From Rhizobium sp. Leaf371 (GTDB lineage Bacteria; Pseudomonadota; Alphaproteobacteria; Rhizobiales; Rhizobiaceae), in the NCBI RefSeq assembly GCF_001424045.1, contig NZ_LMQB01000001.1:95548-159547 (forward strand): 64,000 nt of DNA. Reading direction: 5' to 3'. The position numbers were made by a program, and so were the translations under genes. Of the stretch, positions 43,971 to 51,273 are shown piece by piece. The notes beneath the pieces are model-generated. The model did not search any database. It saw only the letters and a list, made by a program, of their open reading frames with translations, and was not told the DNA's origin. Position 1 is the stretch's first letter; each line of letters starts with the position of its first letter.

Positions 43971-45359
43971 ATGACCGACCTTCTCGACGCCACCATTCCG
44001 CAATTGCGCGCCCGGTTTGCGAACCGCTCCCTGTCGCCGTCCGAATATTGGCAGGCGGTCGAGGCCCGCATCACGGCGTTCGAACCTTCGATCGCAGCGC
44101 TTTATGCCTATGATCTGGAGGCCGCGCGCGCCCAGGCCGCAGCCTCCACCGTGCGCTGGCAGAAGGGCGAGCCGCTCGGGCCGCTCGACGGCATCCCGGT
44201 GACGCTGAAGGAATTGATCGCCACCAAGGGGACCCCCGTGCCGCTCGGCACCGCGGCCACCATCCTGACGCCGGCTGCGGCGGACGCGCCGGTCGCCGCG
44301 CGGCTGCGGGAGGATGGCGCCGTCATCTTCGCCAAGACCACCTGTCCCGACTACGGCATGCTCTCTTCCGGCCTGTCGAGTTTCCACCCCTTGAGCCGCA
44401 ATCCCTGGAACACGGCGATGAACCCCGGCGGATCGAGCGCCGGTGCGGCTGCGGCCGGTGCCGCCGGCTACGGGCCGCTGCACATCGGCACCGATATCGG
44501 CGGCTCGGTTCGCCTTCCCGCCGGCTGGACGGGGCTCTTCGGTTTCAAGCCCAGCAATGGCCGCATCCCGATCGATCCCTATTATGTCGGTCGCTGCGCC
44601 GGGCCGATGACGCGCACCGTGGAGGATGCGGCCTTTGCGATGGCCACGCTCTCGCGGCCCGACGGGCGGGATGCGACGAGCCTGCCGCCCGTCACCATCG
44701 ACTGGATGGATCTCGACATCGACATCAAGGGCCTGCGGATCGGACTGATGCTCGATGCCGGCTGCGGTCTTGAGGCCGAGCCGGAGGTGAAGGCGGCGAT
44801 CCTGGCCGGTGCCCGGCACTTCGAGGCGGCGGGCGCCGAGATCGTCGAGGTCGGACCCGTCCTGACGCGGGCGATGCTGGACGGTCTCGACCATTTCTGG
44901 CGGGCGAAATTCTGGGGCGACATCCGCGATCTCCCGCCCGAGCGCCGGGCGGCGATCCTTCCCTATATCTACGCCTGGGCCGAAAAGGGCGCCGATGTCA
45001 GCGGTGTGCAGGCCGTTGCGGGGTTCGGGCAGACGATGGAGATGCGCAAGGCCGCGGCCATCCTGTTCTCGACCGTGGATGCCGTGATCTCGCCCACCAA
45101 TCCGATCGTCTCCTATCCTGCCGACTGGGCCTCGCCGACCAACGATCCGGAGCGGCCTTTCGAGCACATCGCCTTCACCGTGCCGTGGAACATGTCGGAG
45201 CAGCCGGCGGCTTCGATCAATGCGGGCTTCTCCGCCTCCGGCCTGCCGATCGGTCTGCAGATCGTGGGCCCACGCTTTGCGGACCTTGCGGTGCTCAAGC
45301 TTTCCAGACTGTTCGAGACGATGACCGGCGGCATCCGAAACTGGCCGCGCCCGAACTGA
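43971..45359 (+). CDS. Amidase-signature hydrolase
   Basis: A 462-residue member of the amidase signature family, which cleaves amides with a Ser-cisSer-Lys triad. The catalytic lysine lies in VTLKELIATKG, the glycine/serine block is NPGGSSAGAAAAGAAG, and the nucleophile serine is in GTDIGGSVRLPAG. No signal peptide, so it acts in the cytosol on what the ABC system brings in. GGAG precedes the ATG. Being the last gene of the transporter operon, it probably processes the imported compound. The actual substrate is unknown. Confidence 0.92.
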   Translation: MTDLLDATIPQLRARFANRSLSPSEYWQAVEARITAFEPSIAALYAYDLEAARAQAAASTVRWQKGEPLGPLDGIPVTLKELIATKGTPVPLGTAATILTPAAADAPVAARLREDGAVIFAKTTCPDYGMLSSGLSSFHPLSRNPWNTAMNPGGSSAGAAAAGAAGYGPLHIGTDIGGSVRLPAGWTGLFGFKPSNGRIPIDPYYVGRCAGPMTRTVEDAAFAMATLSRPDGRDATSLPPVTIDWMDLDIDIKGLRIGLMLDAGCGLEAEPEVKAAILAGARHFEAAGAEIVEVGPVLTRAMLDGLDHFWRAKFWGDIRDLPPERRAAILPYIYAWAEKGADVSGVQAVAGFGQTMEMRKAAAILFSTVDAVISPTNPIVSYPADWASPTNDPERPFEHIAFTVPWNMSEQPAASINAGFSASGLPIGLQIVGPRFADLAVLKLSRLFETMTGGIRNWPRPN

Positions 45360-45364
45360 GCGGG

Positions 45365-46183
45365 CTATTCGGCGGCGACGATCACAGGGCGGTCGAGCGG
45401 AACTGCGATGTGCGGCCAGAGCGGCTCGGTATCGGCGATCAGGGCCGTCGTGCCGGCTGCGATCCAGGGGATGTCGGGGCCATTGCCGGTGTTGGGCCGC
45501 GTCCCGATGCGCACCTCCAGCCCGGCCTCACGCGCGATGACGGCGCCGCCGGCGATGTCCCACATCGTCGTGTACATCTGCAGATGGCCGTCATAGGTGC
45601 CGCGCGCGGCAAAGAGCAGGCCGATGGAGGTGGAGCGGATCGACTGGACGACCCAGCCGGCATGGCGCAGGCCGACCGTGAGGGCGGCGACCTCGTCGGC
45701 CTCGTTCGGCGAGGCGTTGCCGAGCGACATCACGCGCACATCTTCGAACGGCACGGTGCGGATGAAGGGCCGGCCGTTGCGCATCAGCCCGGTGCCGTCG
45801 GCCGCGGCATAGATCTCGCGGAACACCGGCATGGCGACGACGCCGAGATCGGGCCGGCCATGGGTGACGTGGCCGAGTGAGATGCCCCAGAGCGGCGAGC
45901 CGCGCAGGAAGTTCGCCGTCCCGTCGATCGGGTCGATGATCCAGTAGGCATCGCCGCCCACGCCGCCCATCTCCTCGCCGACCACGGCCTCGCCCGGAAA
46001 CGCCTCCGCCAGCCGTTCGCGCACGAGGCGCTCGACGCTGGTGTCGGCTTCGGTGACGAAATCCTGAAAACCCTTGCTGCCCGTGGCGATCGTCGCGCGC
46101 GTCTCGAAGAAGCCGAGCGCCATCTCCATCGCCGCCTCGATCACGGCCACGGCCTTTTCAAGCCGGCTTTGCGTCGTCGTCAT
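45365..46183 (-). CDS. Inositol monophosphatase family protein
   Basis: A 272-residue magnesium-dependent phosphatase. It shows the metal-site glutamates in VVGEEMGG, the motif DPIDGTANFLRG and the second metal aspartate in MWDIAGGAVIAREAG. It could act on inositol phosphate, histidinol phosphate or a nucleotide; sequence alone does not tell. An ATG 48 bases earlier is in frame but the chosen start has GGGAT nine bases before it. It converges with the amidase gene, five bases apart. Confidence 0.88.
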   Translation of the reverse strand: MTTTQSRLEKAVAVIEAAMEMALGFFETRATIATGSKGFQDFVTEADTSVERLVRERLAEAFPGEAVVGEEMGGVGGDAYWIIDPIDGTANFLRGSPLWGISLGHVTHGRPDLGVVAMPVFREIYAAADGTGLMRNGRPFIRTVPFEDVRVMSLGNASPNEADEVAALTVGLRHAGWVVQSIRSTSIGLLFAARGTYDGHLQMYTTMWDIAGGAVIAREAGLEVRIGTRPNTGNGPDIPWIAAGTTALIADTEPLWPHIAVPLDRPVIVAAE

Positions 46184-46364
46184 GCCGGATATCCCTCGAA
46201 GTTTCAGGTGATGCAACCCGTCGCCATCCATCGTCTCTATCGCGGGTTTTGTGCACTGCGCAAGAGGGCTCGCACGTTTGTTTCGACTCTTCTAATATTC
46301 CGACGCGCAAGCCTTGAAATGGCGCCGAAACGCATGATGCTGCCTTGGTCGACAAGACTGAATC

Positions 46365-46380
46365 TGTTAACTGCCGTTAA
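46365..46380. promoter_or_regulatory. Probable toxin-antitoxin operator
   Basis: Two GTTAAC palindromes flank TGCC, giving a symmetric site three bases before the position where the broken toxin gene should start. Antitoxins of this type repress their own operon from such sites. It is still intact though the toxin is not. Confidence 0.55.
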
Positions 46381-46383
46381 CGG

Positions 46384-46674
46384 ACGGTCGACGTCCGCCA
46401 AACCCTCGTCTTTGCCAAATGGGTGAGCGAGCTTCGCGATCACAACGCCGCAGCAAGGAGCGTCCTGCGCATTCGCCAACTTGAGACCGGCAATTTCGGT
46501 GATGTGAACCCGGTCGGGGAGGGTATCAGCGCGTTGCGGATAACCTAAGGTCCCGGTTATCGCGTCTCCTTCGTCTGGCAAGGGCGTCAGTCTGTCATCC
46601 TCCTATGGGGTGGCGACAAATCGAGCCAGGCCCGGGCCATCGTTGAGGCCAGGAGACGGGCGAAGGAGATTTGA
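46384..46674 (+). pseudogene. Broken toxin of the HigB/RelE-like HI1419 family
   Basis: Read in one frame the sequence encodes a complete small toxin of about 96 residues of the killer-type family paired with HI1420-like antidotes. VDVRQTLVFAKWVSELRDH stands near the start and NFGDVNPVGEGISALRI in the middle. GPGYRVSFV and ILLWGGDKSSQARAIVEA follow. The expected first codon is ACG instead of ATG, and codon 55 is TAA in the place where the family has a tyrosine- or histidine-type codon before GPGYR. Both ends of the frame otherwise match the usual length. The stop codon lies two bases before the antidote ATG. The toxin cannot be made in active form. Confidence 0.85.
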
Positions 46675-46676
46675 AC

Positions 46677-46958
46677 ATGCCCCTCAAAACGACAAAATTC
46701 GCTCTTCAGGTGCACCTGAAGAGCGATCAGCAGCAGCTGGCTTCTCTCGAAGCCGCGCTGGAAGAAGGTGATGCGAAATCTGTCGCGGTGGCGCTGGGCG
46801 ACATCGCCCGTGCGAAGGGCATGTCGGCGGTCGCCAAGGATAGCGGTCTGACCCGGGAAGCGCTGTACAAGGCGCTCAGCGAGAAGGGCGACCCGAAGCT
46901 TTCGACCCTCTTCAGTGTCGTCACGGCTCTGGGCCTGAAGGTTTCCATTGCCGCATAG
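46677..46958 (+). CDS. Antidote protein of the HigA/HI1420 type
   Basis: A 93-residue DNA-binding antitoxin. The helix-turn-helix is in MSAVAKDSGLTREALYKALSEKGDPKLSTLFSVVTALGL. It begins MPLKTTKFALQ, and GGAG sits nine bases before the ATG. It is intact while its toxin partner upstream carries a lost start and a stop codon. It may persist as a regulator or simply be a relic. Confidence 0.88.
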   Translation: MPLKTTKFALQVHLKSDQQQLASLEAALEEGDAKSVAVALGDIARAKGMSAVAKDSGLTREALYKALSEKGDPKLSTLFSVVTALGLKVSIAA

Positions 46959-47091
46959 GCGAGAGGGATCGCTCGGTTGTCCGAACGCTTTCGTGCGGAA
47001 CATGCGCTTGAGCGGCCAACGCATGGCAACGGGGAAAAACGAGCAATTCGAGCGGCTCAGCCGTTGCATGATGGCAGCGTGCGAAAGGGTG

Positions 47092-47120
47092 TTGACAAAA
47101 ACATCCGGACCTCAATAGGT
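47092..47120 (+). promoter_or_regulatory. Promoter of the thiamine operon
   Basis: TTGACA, a 17-base gap and AATAGG, ending nine bases before the riboswitch. The -35 box is perfect, the -10 is weak. The remaining 130 bases between the antidote gene and this box show nothing I can name. Confidence 0.5.
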
Positions 47121-47128
47121 TGGCGACA

Positions 47129-47216
47129 TTCCGAGGGGGGCACCGAACGGTGCTGAGATGGGCGTTGAGCCCGGACCCTTGAACCTGATCCGGGTCATAC
47201 CGGCGTAGGAACGGAA
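47129..47216 (+). promoter_or_regulatory. TPP riboswitch (THI element)
   Basis: Carries the conserved thi-box parts in order: GGTGCTGAGATGGGC, then ACCCTTGAACCTGATC and CGGGTCATACCGGCGTAGG. The outer stem pairs TTCCG with CGGAA. Thiamine pyrophosphate binding should switch off the operon that starts 64 bases later. The placement before a thiamine salvage cluster is as expected. Confidence 0.96.
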
Positions 47217-47279
47217 AACAGGTGTCCGCCCACGGCCCTTTCTCTCTTCTCCGCTCGCCTGGATCTCCGTCGCCAATGT

Positions 47280-48143
47280 GTGGAGATCGCTCATGCCGTT
47301 CGTTTCCCGTCCGCTTTTTCCGCCGCGCGATTTCGGCGGCTAGCCGTGCGTGCTTTTCATGCGGCGCTGGGGCTCGGCGGCTTGATCCTTCTGTGGCAGG
47401 CCGGGACGGCCGTGTTTTCGCCGCCGGTCTATCTGCTGCCGTCGCCGCTCGTTGTCGCCATGGTGTTTCGGGACCAGTGGGATTTCCTTCTGGCGCAGAG
47501 CCTCGTCACCCTGTCGGAAATCCTCATCGGGCTTGGGGCCGGCGCGATCCTCGGTGCGGCCACGGCGTTTGCGCTTGCGGCGCATCCGCGCATCGGGCCG
47601 TTCGTCTGGCCGACGATCCTGGTTCTCCAGGCGCTGCCGGTCTTCGTGCTGGCGCCGATCCTCGTCGTCTGGCTCGGCTTCGGCATGGCCTCCAAGGTGG
47701 CGATGACGGTGCTGATCATCTTCTTTCCCGTCGCCTCCGCCTTTGCGGACGGGCTGAACCGGACGGAGCGGGACATCGTGGACGCGGTCTCGCTGACGCA
47801 GGCCTCCCACTGGCAGGCGCTGGTGTCCGTGCGCGCGCCGCTGGCGCTACCGAGCCTCGTTTCCGGCCTGCGGGTTGCAGCGCCGCTCGCGCCGCTCGGG
47901 GCCGTCGTCGGCGAGTGGGTGGGTGCGTCGGCCGGCCTCGGCTTCGTCATGGTGCAGGCCAATGCCCGCATGCAGACGGCCACCGTCTTCGCCGCCATGG
48001 CCGTGCTCGCCGCCATGACCCTCATCCTGCGCCTGCTGGTCGATCTCCTCACCGCCCGTCTCGCGCCCTGGGCGCGCGAGGGCGATCGCCCGCATTCCGG
48101 CCGCAGACCATCTCAAACCGCCTCAACCTGGAGATCTCAATGA
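47280..48143 (+). CDS. thiX: HMP/thiamine-precursor ABC permease
   Basis: An inner-membrane permease of the BPD (NitT/TauT/SsuC-like) class with about six helices. It has LILLWQAGTAVFSPPVYLLPSP at the N-terminus and the EAA-type VDAVSLTQASHWQALVSVRAPLAL later. The given start is a GTG with no ribosome site. The nearby ATG at 47293, with GGAG seven bases upstream, is in another frame and gives a 16-codon frame ending at 47343. Adding one T to the five-T run there would fuse that ATG to thiX. A real start at the GTG at 47346 is the third possibility. No ATPase gene thiZ is in the cluster. The 3' end overlaps thiY. Confidence 0.82.
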   Translation: MEIAHAVRFPSAFSAARFRRLAVRAFHAALGLGGLILLWQAGTAVFSPPVYLLPSPLVVAMVFRDQWDFLLAQSLVTLSEILIGLGAGAILGAATAFALAAHPRIGPFVWPTILVLQALPVFVLAPILVVWLGFGMASKVAMTVLIIFFPVASAFADGLNRTERDIVDAVSLTQASHWQALVSVRAPLALPSLVSGLRVAAPLAPLGAVVGEWVGASAGLGFVMVQANARMQTATVFAAMAVLAAMTLILRLLVDLLTARLAPWAREGDRPHSGRRPSQTASTWRSQ

Positions 48144-49084
48144 TCCGTCTTCTCATCGCGGCGACGCTCGCCGTCACGAGCCTTTTCGCGACCACCTCTG
48201 CCCAAGCGGCCGACAAGCTGACCGTGCTGCTCGAATGGTTCGTCAATCCCGACCACGCGCCCCTGGTGATCGCCCAGGAAAAGGGCCTGTTTGCCAAGGC
48301 CGGGCTCGAAGTCACGCTGGTGCCGCCGGCCGACCCCTCCGTCGTGCCGCGGCTGGTTGCGGCCAAGCAGGCGGATATCGGAATCCATTACCAGCCCAAT
48401 CTCTACCGCGATCACGAAGCGGGCCTGCCGCTCGTGCGCTTCGGCACGCTGGTGGAAACGCCGCTGAACACGGTGACGGTTCTCGCGGACGGGCCGATCA
48501 AGAGCCTGAAGGATCTGAAGGGCCGGAAGGTCGGCTATTCCGTCTCGGGCTTCGAGGATGTCCTGCTGCAGCGCATGCTGGCCGCCGAAGGGCTGGGGAA
48601 GGGCGACGTCGAGCTCGTCAACGTCAATTTCTCCCTGTCGCCCTCGCTCATCTCCGGCGCGGTCGACGCGACGATCGGCGGCTATCGCAATTTCGAGCTG
48701 ACCCAGATGAAGATCGAGGGGCATCCGGGCCGCGCCTTCTTCCTGGAGGAGCACGGCATCCCCGTTTATGACGAGCTGGTTTTCGTCACGCATCGGGATC
48801 TGATCGAGGACGACCGGCTGCCGCGTTTTCTGTCGGCCGTGGAGGACGCCGCGATCTTCCTCACCAATCATCCGGACGAGGCCTGGGCGCTGTTTGCCAA
48901 GGCCTATCCGAACCTGAACGACGAGCTGAACCGCACCGCCTTTTTCGACACGCTGCCGCGGTTCGCCAAGCGTCCCGCCGCGCTCGATACCGGCCGTTAT
49001 GCCCGCTTCGGCGCCTTCATGAAGGACGAGGGGCTGATCGCGAAGGCGCCGGATGTCGCCGAGATCGCCGTGGAGCTGAAATGA
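48140..49084 (+). CDS. thiY: HMP/thiamine-precursor binding protein
   Basis: A periplasmic protein of 314 residues in the NMT1/THI5-like family that binds N-formyl-4-amino-5-aminomethyl-2-methylpyrimidine or a similar thiamine precursor. The signal peptide ends SAQA. The mature start is LTVLLEWFVNPDHAPLVIAQEKGLFAKAGL, the typical substrate-binding region, and SGFEDVLLQRMLAAEG follows. It is co-translated with thiX (CAATGA) and overlaps thiM at the end. Control is by the TPP riboswitch upstream. Confidence 0.92.
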   Translation: MIRLLIAATLAVTSLFATTSAQAADKLTVLLEWFVNPDHAPLVIAQEKGLFAKAGLEVTLVPPADPSVVPRLVAAKQADIGIHYQPNLYRDHEAGLPLVRFGTLVETPLNTVTVLADGPIKSLKDLKGRKVGYSVSGFEDVLLQRMLAAEGLGKGDVELVNVNFSLSPSLISGAVDATIGGYRNFELTQMKIEGHPGRAFFLEEHGIPVYDELVFVTHRDLIEDDRLPRFLSAVEDAAIFLTNHPDEAWALFAKAYPNLNDELNRTAFFDTLPRFAKRPAALDTGRYARFGAFMKDEGLIAKAPDVAEIAVELK

Positions 49085-49824
49085 GCAGGGTCACGGCAGA
49101 GACCGTTGCCAGCCTGCTGGCGCGGGTGCGGAAGGCAAGGCCGCGCGTGCATTGCCTCATGAACAGCGTGGTGCAGAAGTTCACGGCCGACGGCATCACG
49201 GTCATCGGCGGGCTGCCCTCGATGACCGGATCGCTCGAAGAGGTGGAAAGCTTCGTCGGACGGGCCGATGCGCTGACCGTCAATCTCGGCACGCTGGACG
49301 CGGAACGGCGGGAGGCGATCCGGCTCGGCGTCGCGGTGGCGCGGGACCAGGGCAAGCCGTGGATCGTCGATCCCGTCCACTGCGATTACTCGCCATCCCG
49401 GCTCGCCTTCGCGCGGGAGCTGATCGCGCTGCAGCCGACCGTCGTGCGCGGCAATCGCGCCGAGATGGCCCTGATCGGGGAGACGCCCGGCATCCTGCGG
49501 ATCGTCACCGGTCCGGTCGATCTGCTGCAGATCGACGGCGTCTCCGTCGAGATCGGCAACGGGCATCCCTTCATGGCGCAGGTGACGGGCACCGGCTGCC
49601 TCTCGGGCGGCGTCATCGCCGCCTTTCTCGCCATCGAGCCGGATGCGCTCTGCGCGGCAGCGGCGGCCCTGACGGTCACCGGCGTTGCGGCCGAACGCGC
49701 GGCACCCGCGGCGCAGGGGCCCGGCACCTTCGCGCCGCTCTTTCTCGACGCGCTCGCCACCATCGGCGACGCCGACATTCTTCATCTTGCAAGGATCCGA
49801 CATGACCGTCACGAGACCGCCTAA
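49081..49824 (+). CDS. thiM: Hydroxyethylthiazole kinase
   Basis: Phosphorylates 4-methyl-5-(2-hydroxyethyl)thiazole, salvaging the thiazole half of thiamine. The 247-residue protein has NSVVQKFTADGITVIGGLPSM near the N-terminus, the PNP-kinase-like NRAEMALIG, and the catalytic VTGTGCLSGG. A DPVHC stretch replaces the more usual DPVAVGA, worth noting but not disabling by itself. It follows thiY with an ATGA overlap and overlaps thiE by 23 bases in another frame. Confidence 0.92.
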   Translation: MSRVTAETVASLLARVRKARPRVHCLMNSVVQKFTADGITVIGGLPSMTGSLEEVESFVGRADALTVNLGTLDAERREAIRLGVAVARDQGKPWIVDPVHCDYSPSRLAFARELIALQPTVVRGNRAEMALIGETPGILRIVTGPVDLLQIDGVSVEIGNGHPFMAQVTGTGCLSGGVIAAFLAIEPDALCAAAAALTVTGVAAERAAPAAQGPGTFAPLFLDALATIGDADILHLARIRHDRHETA

Positions 49825-50476
49825 GGTCGACGATCGCCTCAACGCGATCGTCGATGCATCGCTCGCGGAGATCGCGCCTCTCCCGGATCTGGCGCTTGCC
49901 GCCGCCCGGAACGGCGCGACGCTGATCCAGTATCGCGACAAGACGGCGTCGACCCGCATCATGATCGAGCGTGCCCGCGCCATCCTGCAGGCCCTTGCCG
50001 GCACCGGCGTCGGTTTCGTCGTCAACGACCGGGTGGATGTGGCGCTGGCGGTGGGTGCGCATGGGGTGCATCTCGGGGCGGACGACATGGATGCGGAGAC
50101 CGCGCGACGTCTGCTCGGCGACGGCGCGATCATCGGGCTCACCGTAAAAACGGCCGCGGATGCGGAGCGGGCGGGCCGTGCGCCGGTGGATTACGCCTGC
50201 ATCGGCGGGGTGTTTCAGACCCTTTCCAAGGTCAATCCGGATCCGCCGGTCGGGCTCGAGGGCCTGCGCGCGCTGCGGGAAACCATCCGCGCGCGTCGCC
50301 CGGATATGCCCGTCAGCGCCACCGCCGGGATCGACCTGCCGCGCGTGTCCCAAGTGATTGCGTCCGGCGCCGATGGCGTCGCCGTGATCTCGGCGATCTT
50401 TCGCGCGCACGATATCGGGGAGGCGACCCGGGCGTTCCGGTCTGCCGTGGATGCGGCGCTGGAGAGCCGGGCATGA
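49802..50476 (+). CDS. thiE: Thiamine-phosphate synthase
   Basis: Joins the phosphorylated pyrimidine and thiazole to thiamine monophosphate. The 224-residue TIM-barrel has ATLIQYRDK for the pyrimidine site, FVVNDRVDVALAVGAHGVHLG, and the C-terminal phosphate-binding ADGVAVISAIF. The ATG lies inside the end of thiM with AAGGA close upstream. The stop overlaps thiD. Confidence 0.94.
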   Translation: MTVTRPPKVDDRLNAIVDASLAEIAPLPDLALAAARNGATLIQYRDKTASTRIMIERARAILQALAGTGVGFVVNDRVDVALAVGAHGVHLGADDMDAETARRLLGDGAIIGLTVKTAADAERAGRAPVDYACIGGVFQTLSKVNPDPPVGLEGLRALRETIRARRPDMPVSATAGIDLPRVSQVIASGADGVAVISAIFRAHDIGEATRAFRSAVDAALESRA

Positions 50477-51273
50477 CCGCGATCGCCTTGACCATTGCCG
50501 GCTCCGACAGCGGCGGCGGTGCCGGCATCCAGGCCGATATCAAGACGTTCTCCGCGCTCGAGACCTTTGCCACCAGCGTCATCACCGCCGTGACGGCGCA
50601 GAACACGATGGGCGTGACGGCGGTCGAGGACATCTCCTGCGCCACGATCGCCGCGCAGATGGCGGCGGTCTTCGGCGACATGGATGTCCGGGCGCTGAAA
50701 ATCGGCATGGTGTCGCGGGCCGAGACCATCGAGACGATCGCCACAGGCCTTGCCGGCTTTTCCGGGCCGGTCGTGCTCGATCCCGTCATGGTCGCGACCT
50801 CGGGCGACCGGCTGCTGCGGGAAGAGGCGATCGACGCGCTGCGCAGCTTGCTCGTGCCGCGCGCCGCGATCGTCACGCCGAACCTGCCGGAAGCCGCGCT
50901 TTTGACGGGAATGCCGATCGCGCAGGACCGCGCGGGCATGACGAAGCAGGCCGAGGCGATCCTGAAAGCCGGGGCCAGAACCGTGCTGATCAAAGGCGGG
51001 CACGGGGATGGGCCTGATAGCACCGACCTCCTGTTCGACGGCGAGAGCGTGCGGACCTTCGCCGCACCGCGGATCGCGACGCGCAACGATCACGGCACGG
51101 GCTGCACGCTGGCGGCCGCCATCACGGCGCATCTTGCGCGCGGCTACGCGGTGGTCGAGGCGATCAGCCTGTCGAAAACCTTTCTGCATCAGGCGCTGGA
51201 AGCCGGGCGCGACCTGTCGATCGGCAAGGGACGGGGTCCCGTGCACCATTTCTATCGGTGGTGGACCGCGTGA
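50473..51273 (+). CDS. thiD: Hydroxymethylpyrimidine/phosphomethylpyrimidine kinase
   Basis: Carries out the two phosphorylations of the pyrimidine precursor. The 266-residue ribokinase-fold protein starts TIAGSDSGGGAGIQADIKTF, has LDPVMVATSGDRLL, and ends with the anion-hole HGTGCTLAAAITAHLA. Its stop TGA is overlapped by a GTG of the TRAP permease frame (GTGA), so translation of the next gene is probably coupled to it. Confidence 0.95.
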   Translation: MTAIALTIAGSDSGGGAGIQADIKTFSALETFATSVITAVTAQNTMGVTAVEDISCATIAAQMAAVFGDMDVRALKIGMVSRAETIETIATGLAGFSGPVVLDPVMVATSGDRLLREEAIDALRSLLVPRAAIVTPNLPEAALLTGMPIAQDRAGMTKQAEAILKAGARTVLIKGGHGDGPDSTDLLFDGESVRTFAAPRIATRNDHGTGCTLAAAITAHLARGYAVVEAISLSKTFLHQALEAGRDLSIGKGRGPVHHFYRWWTA

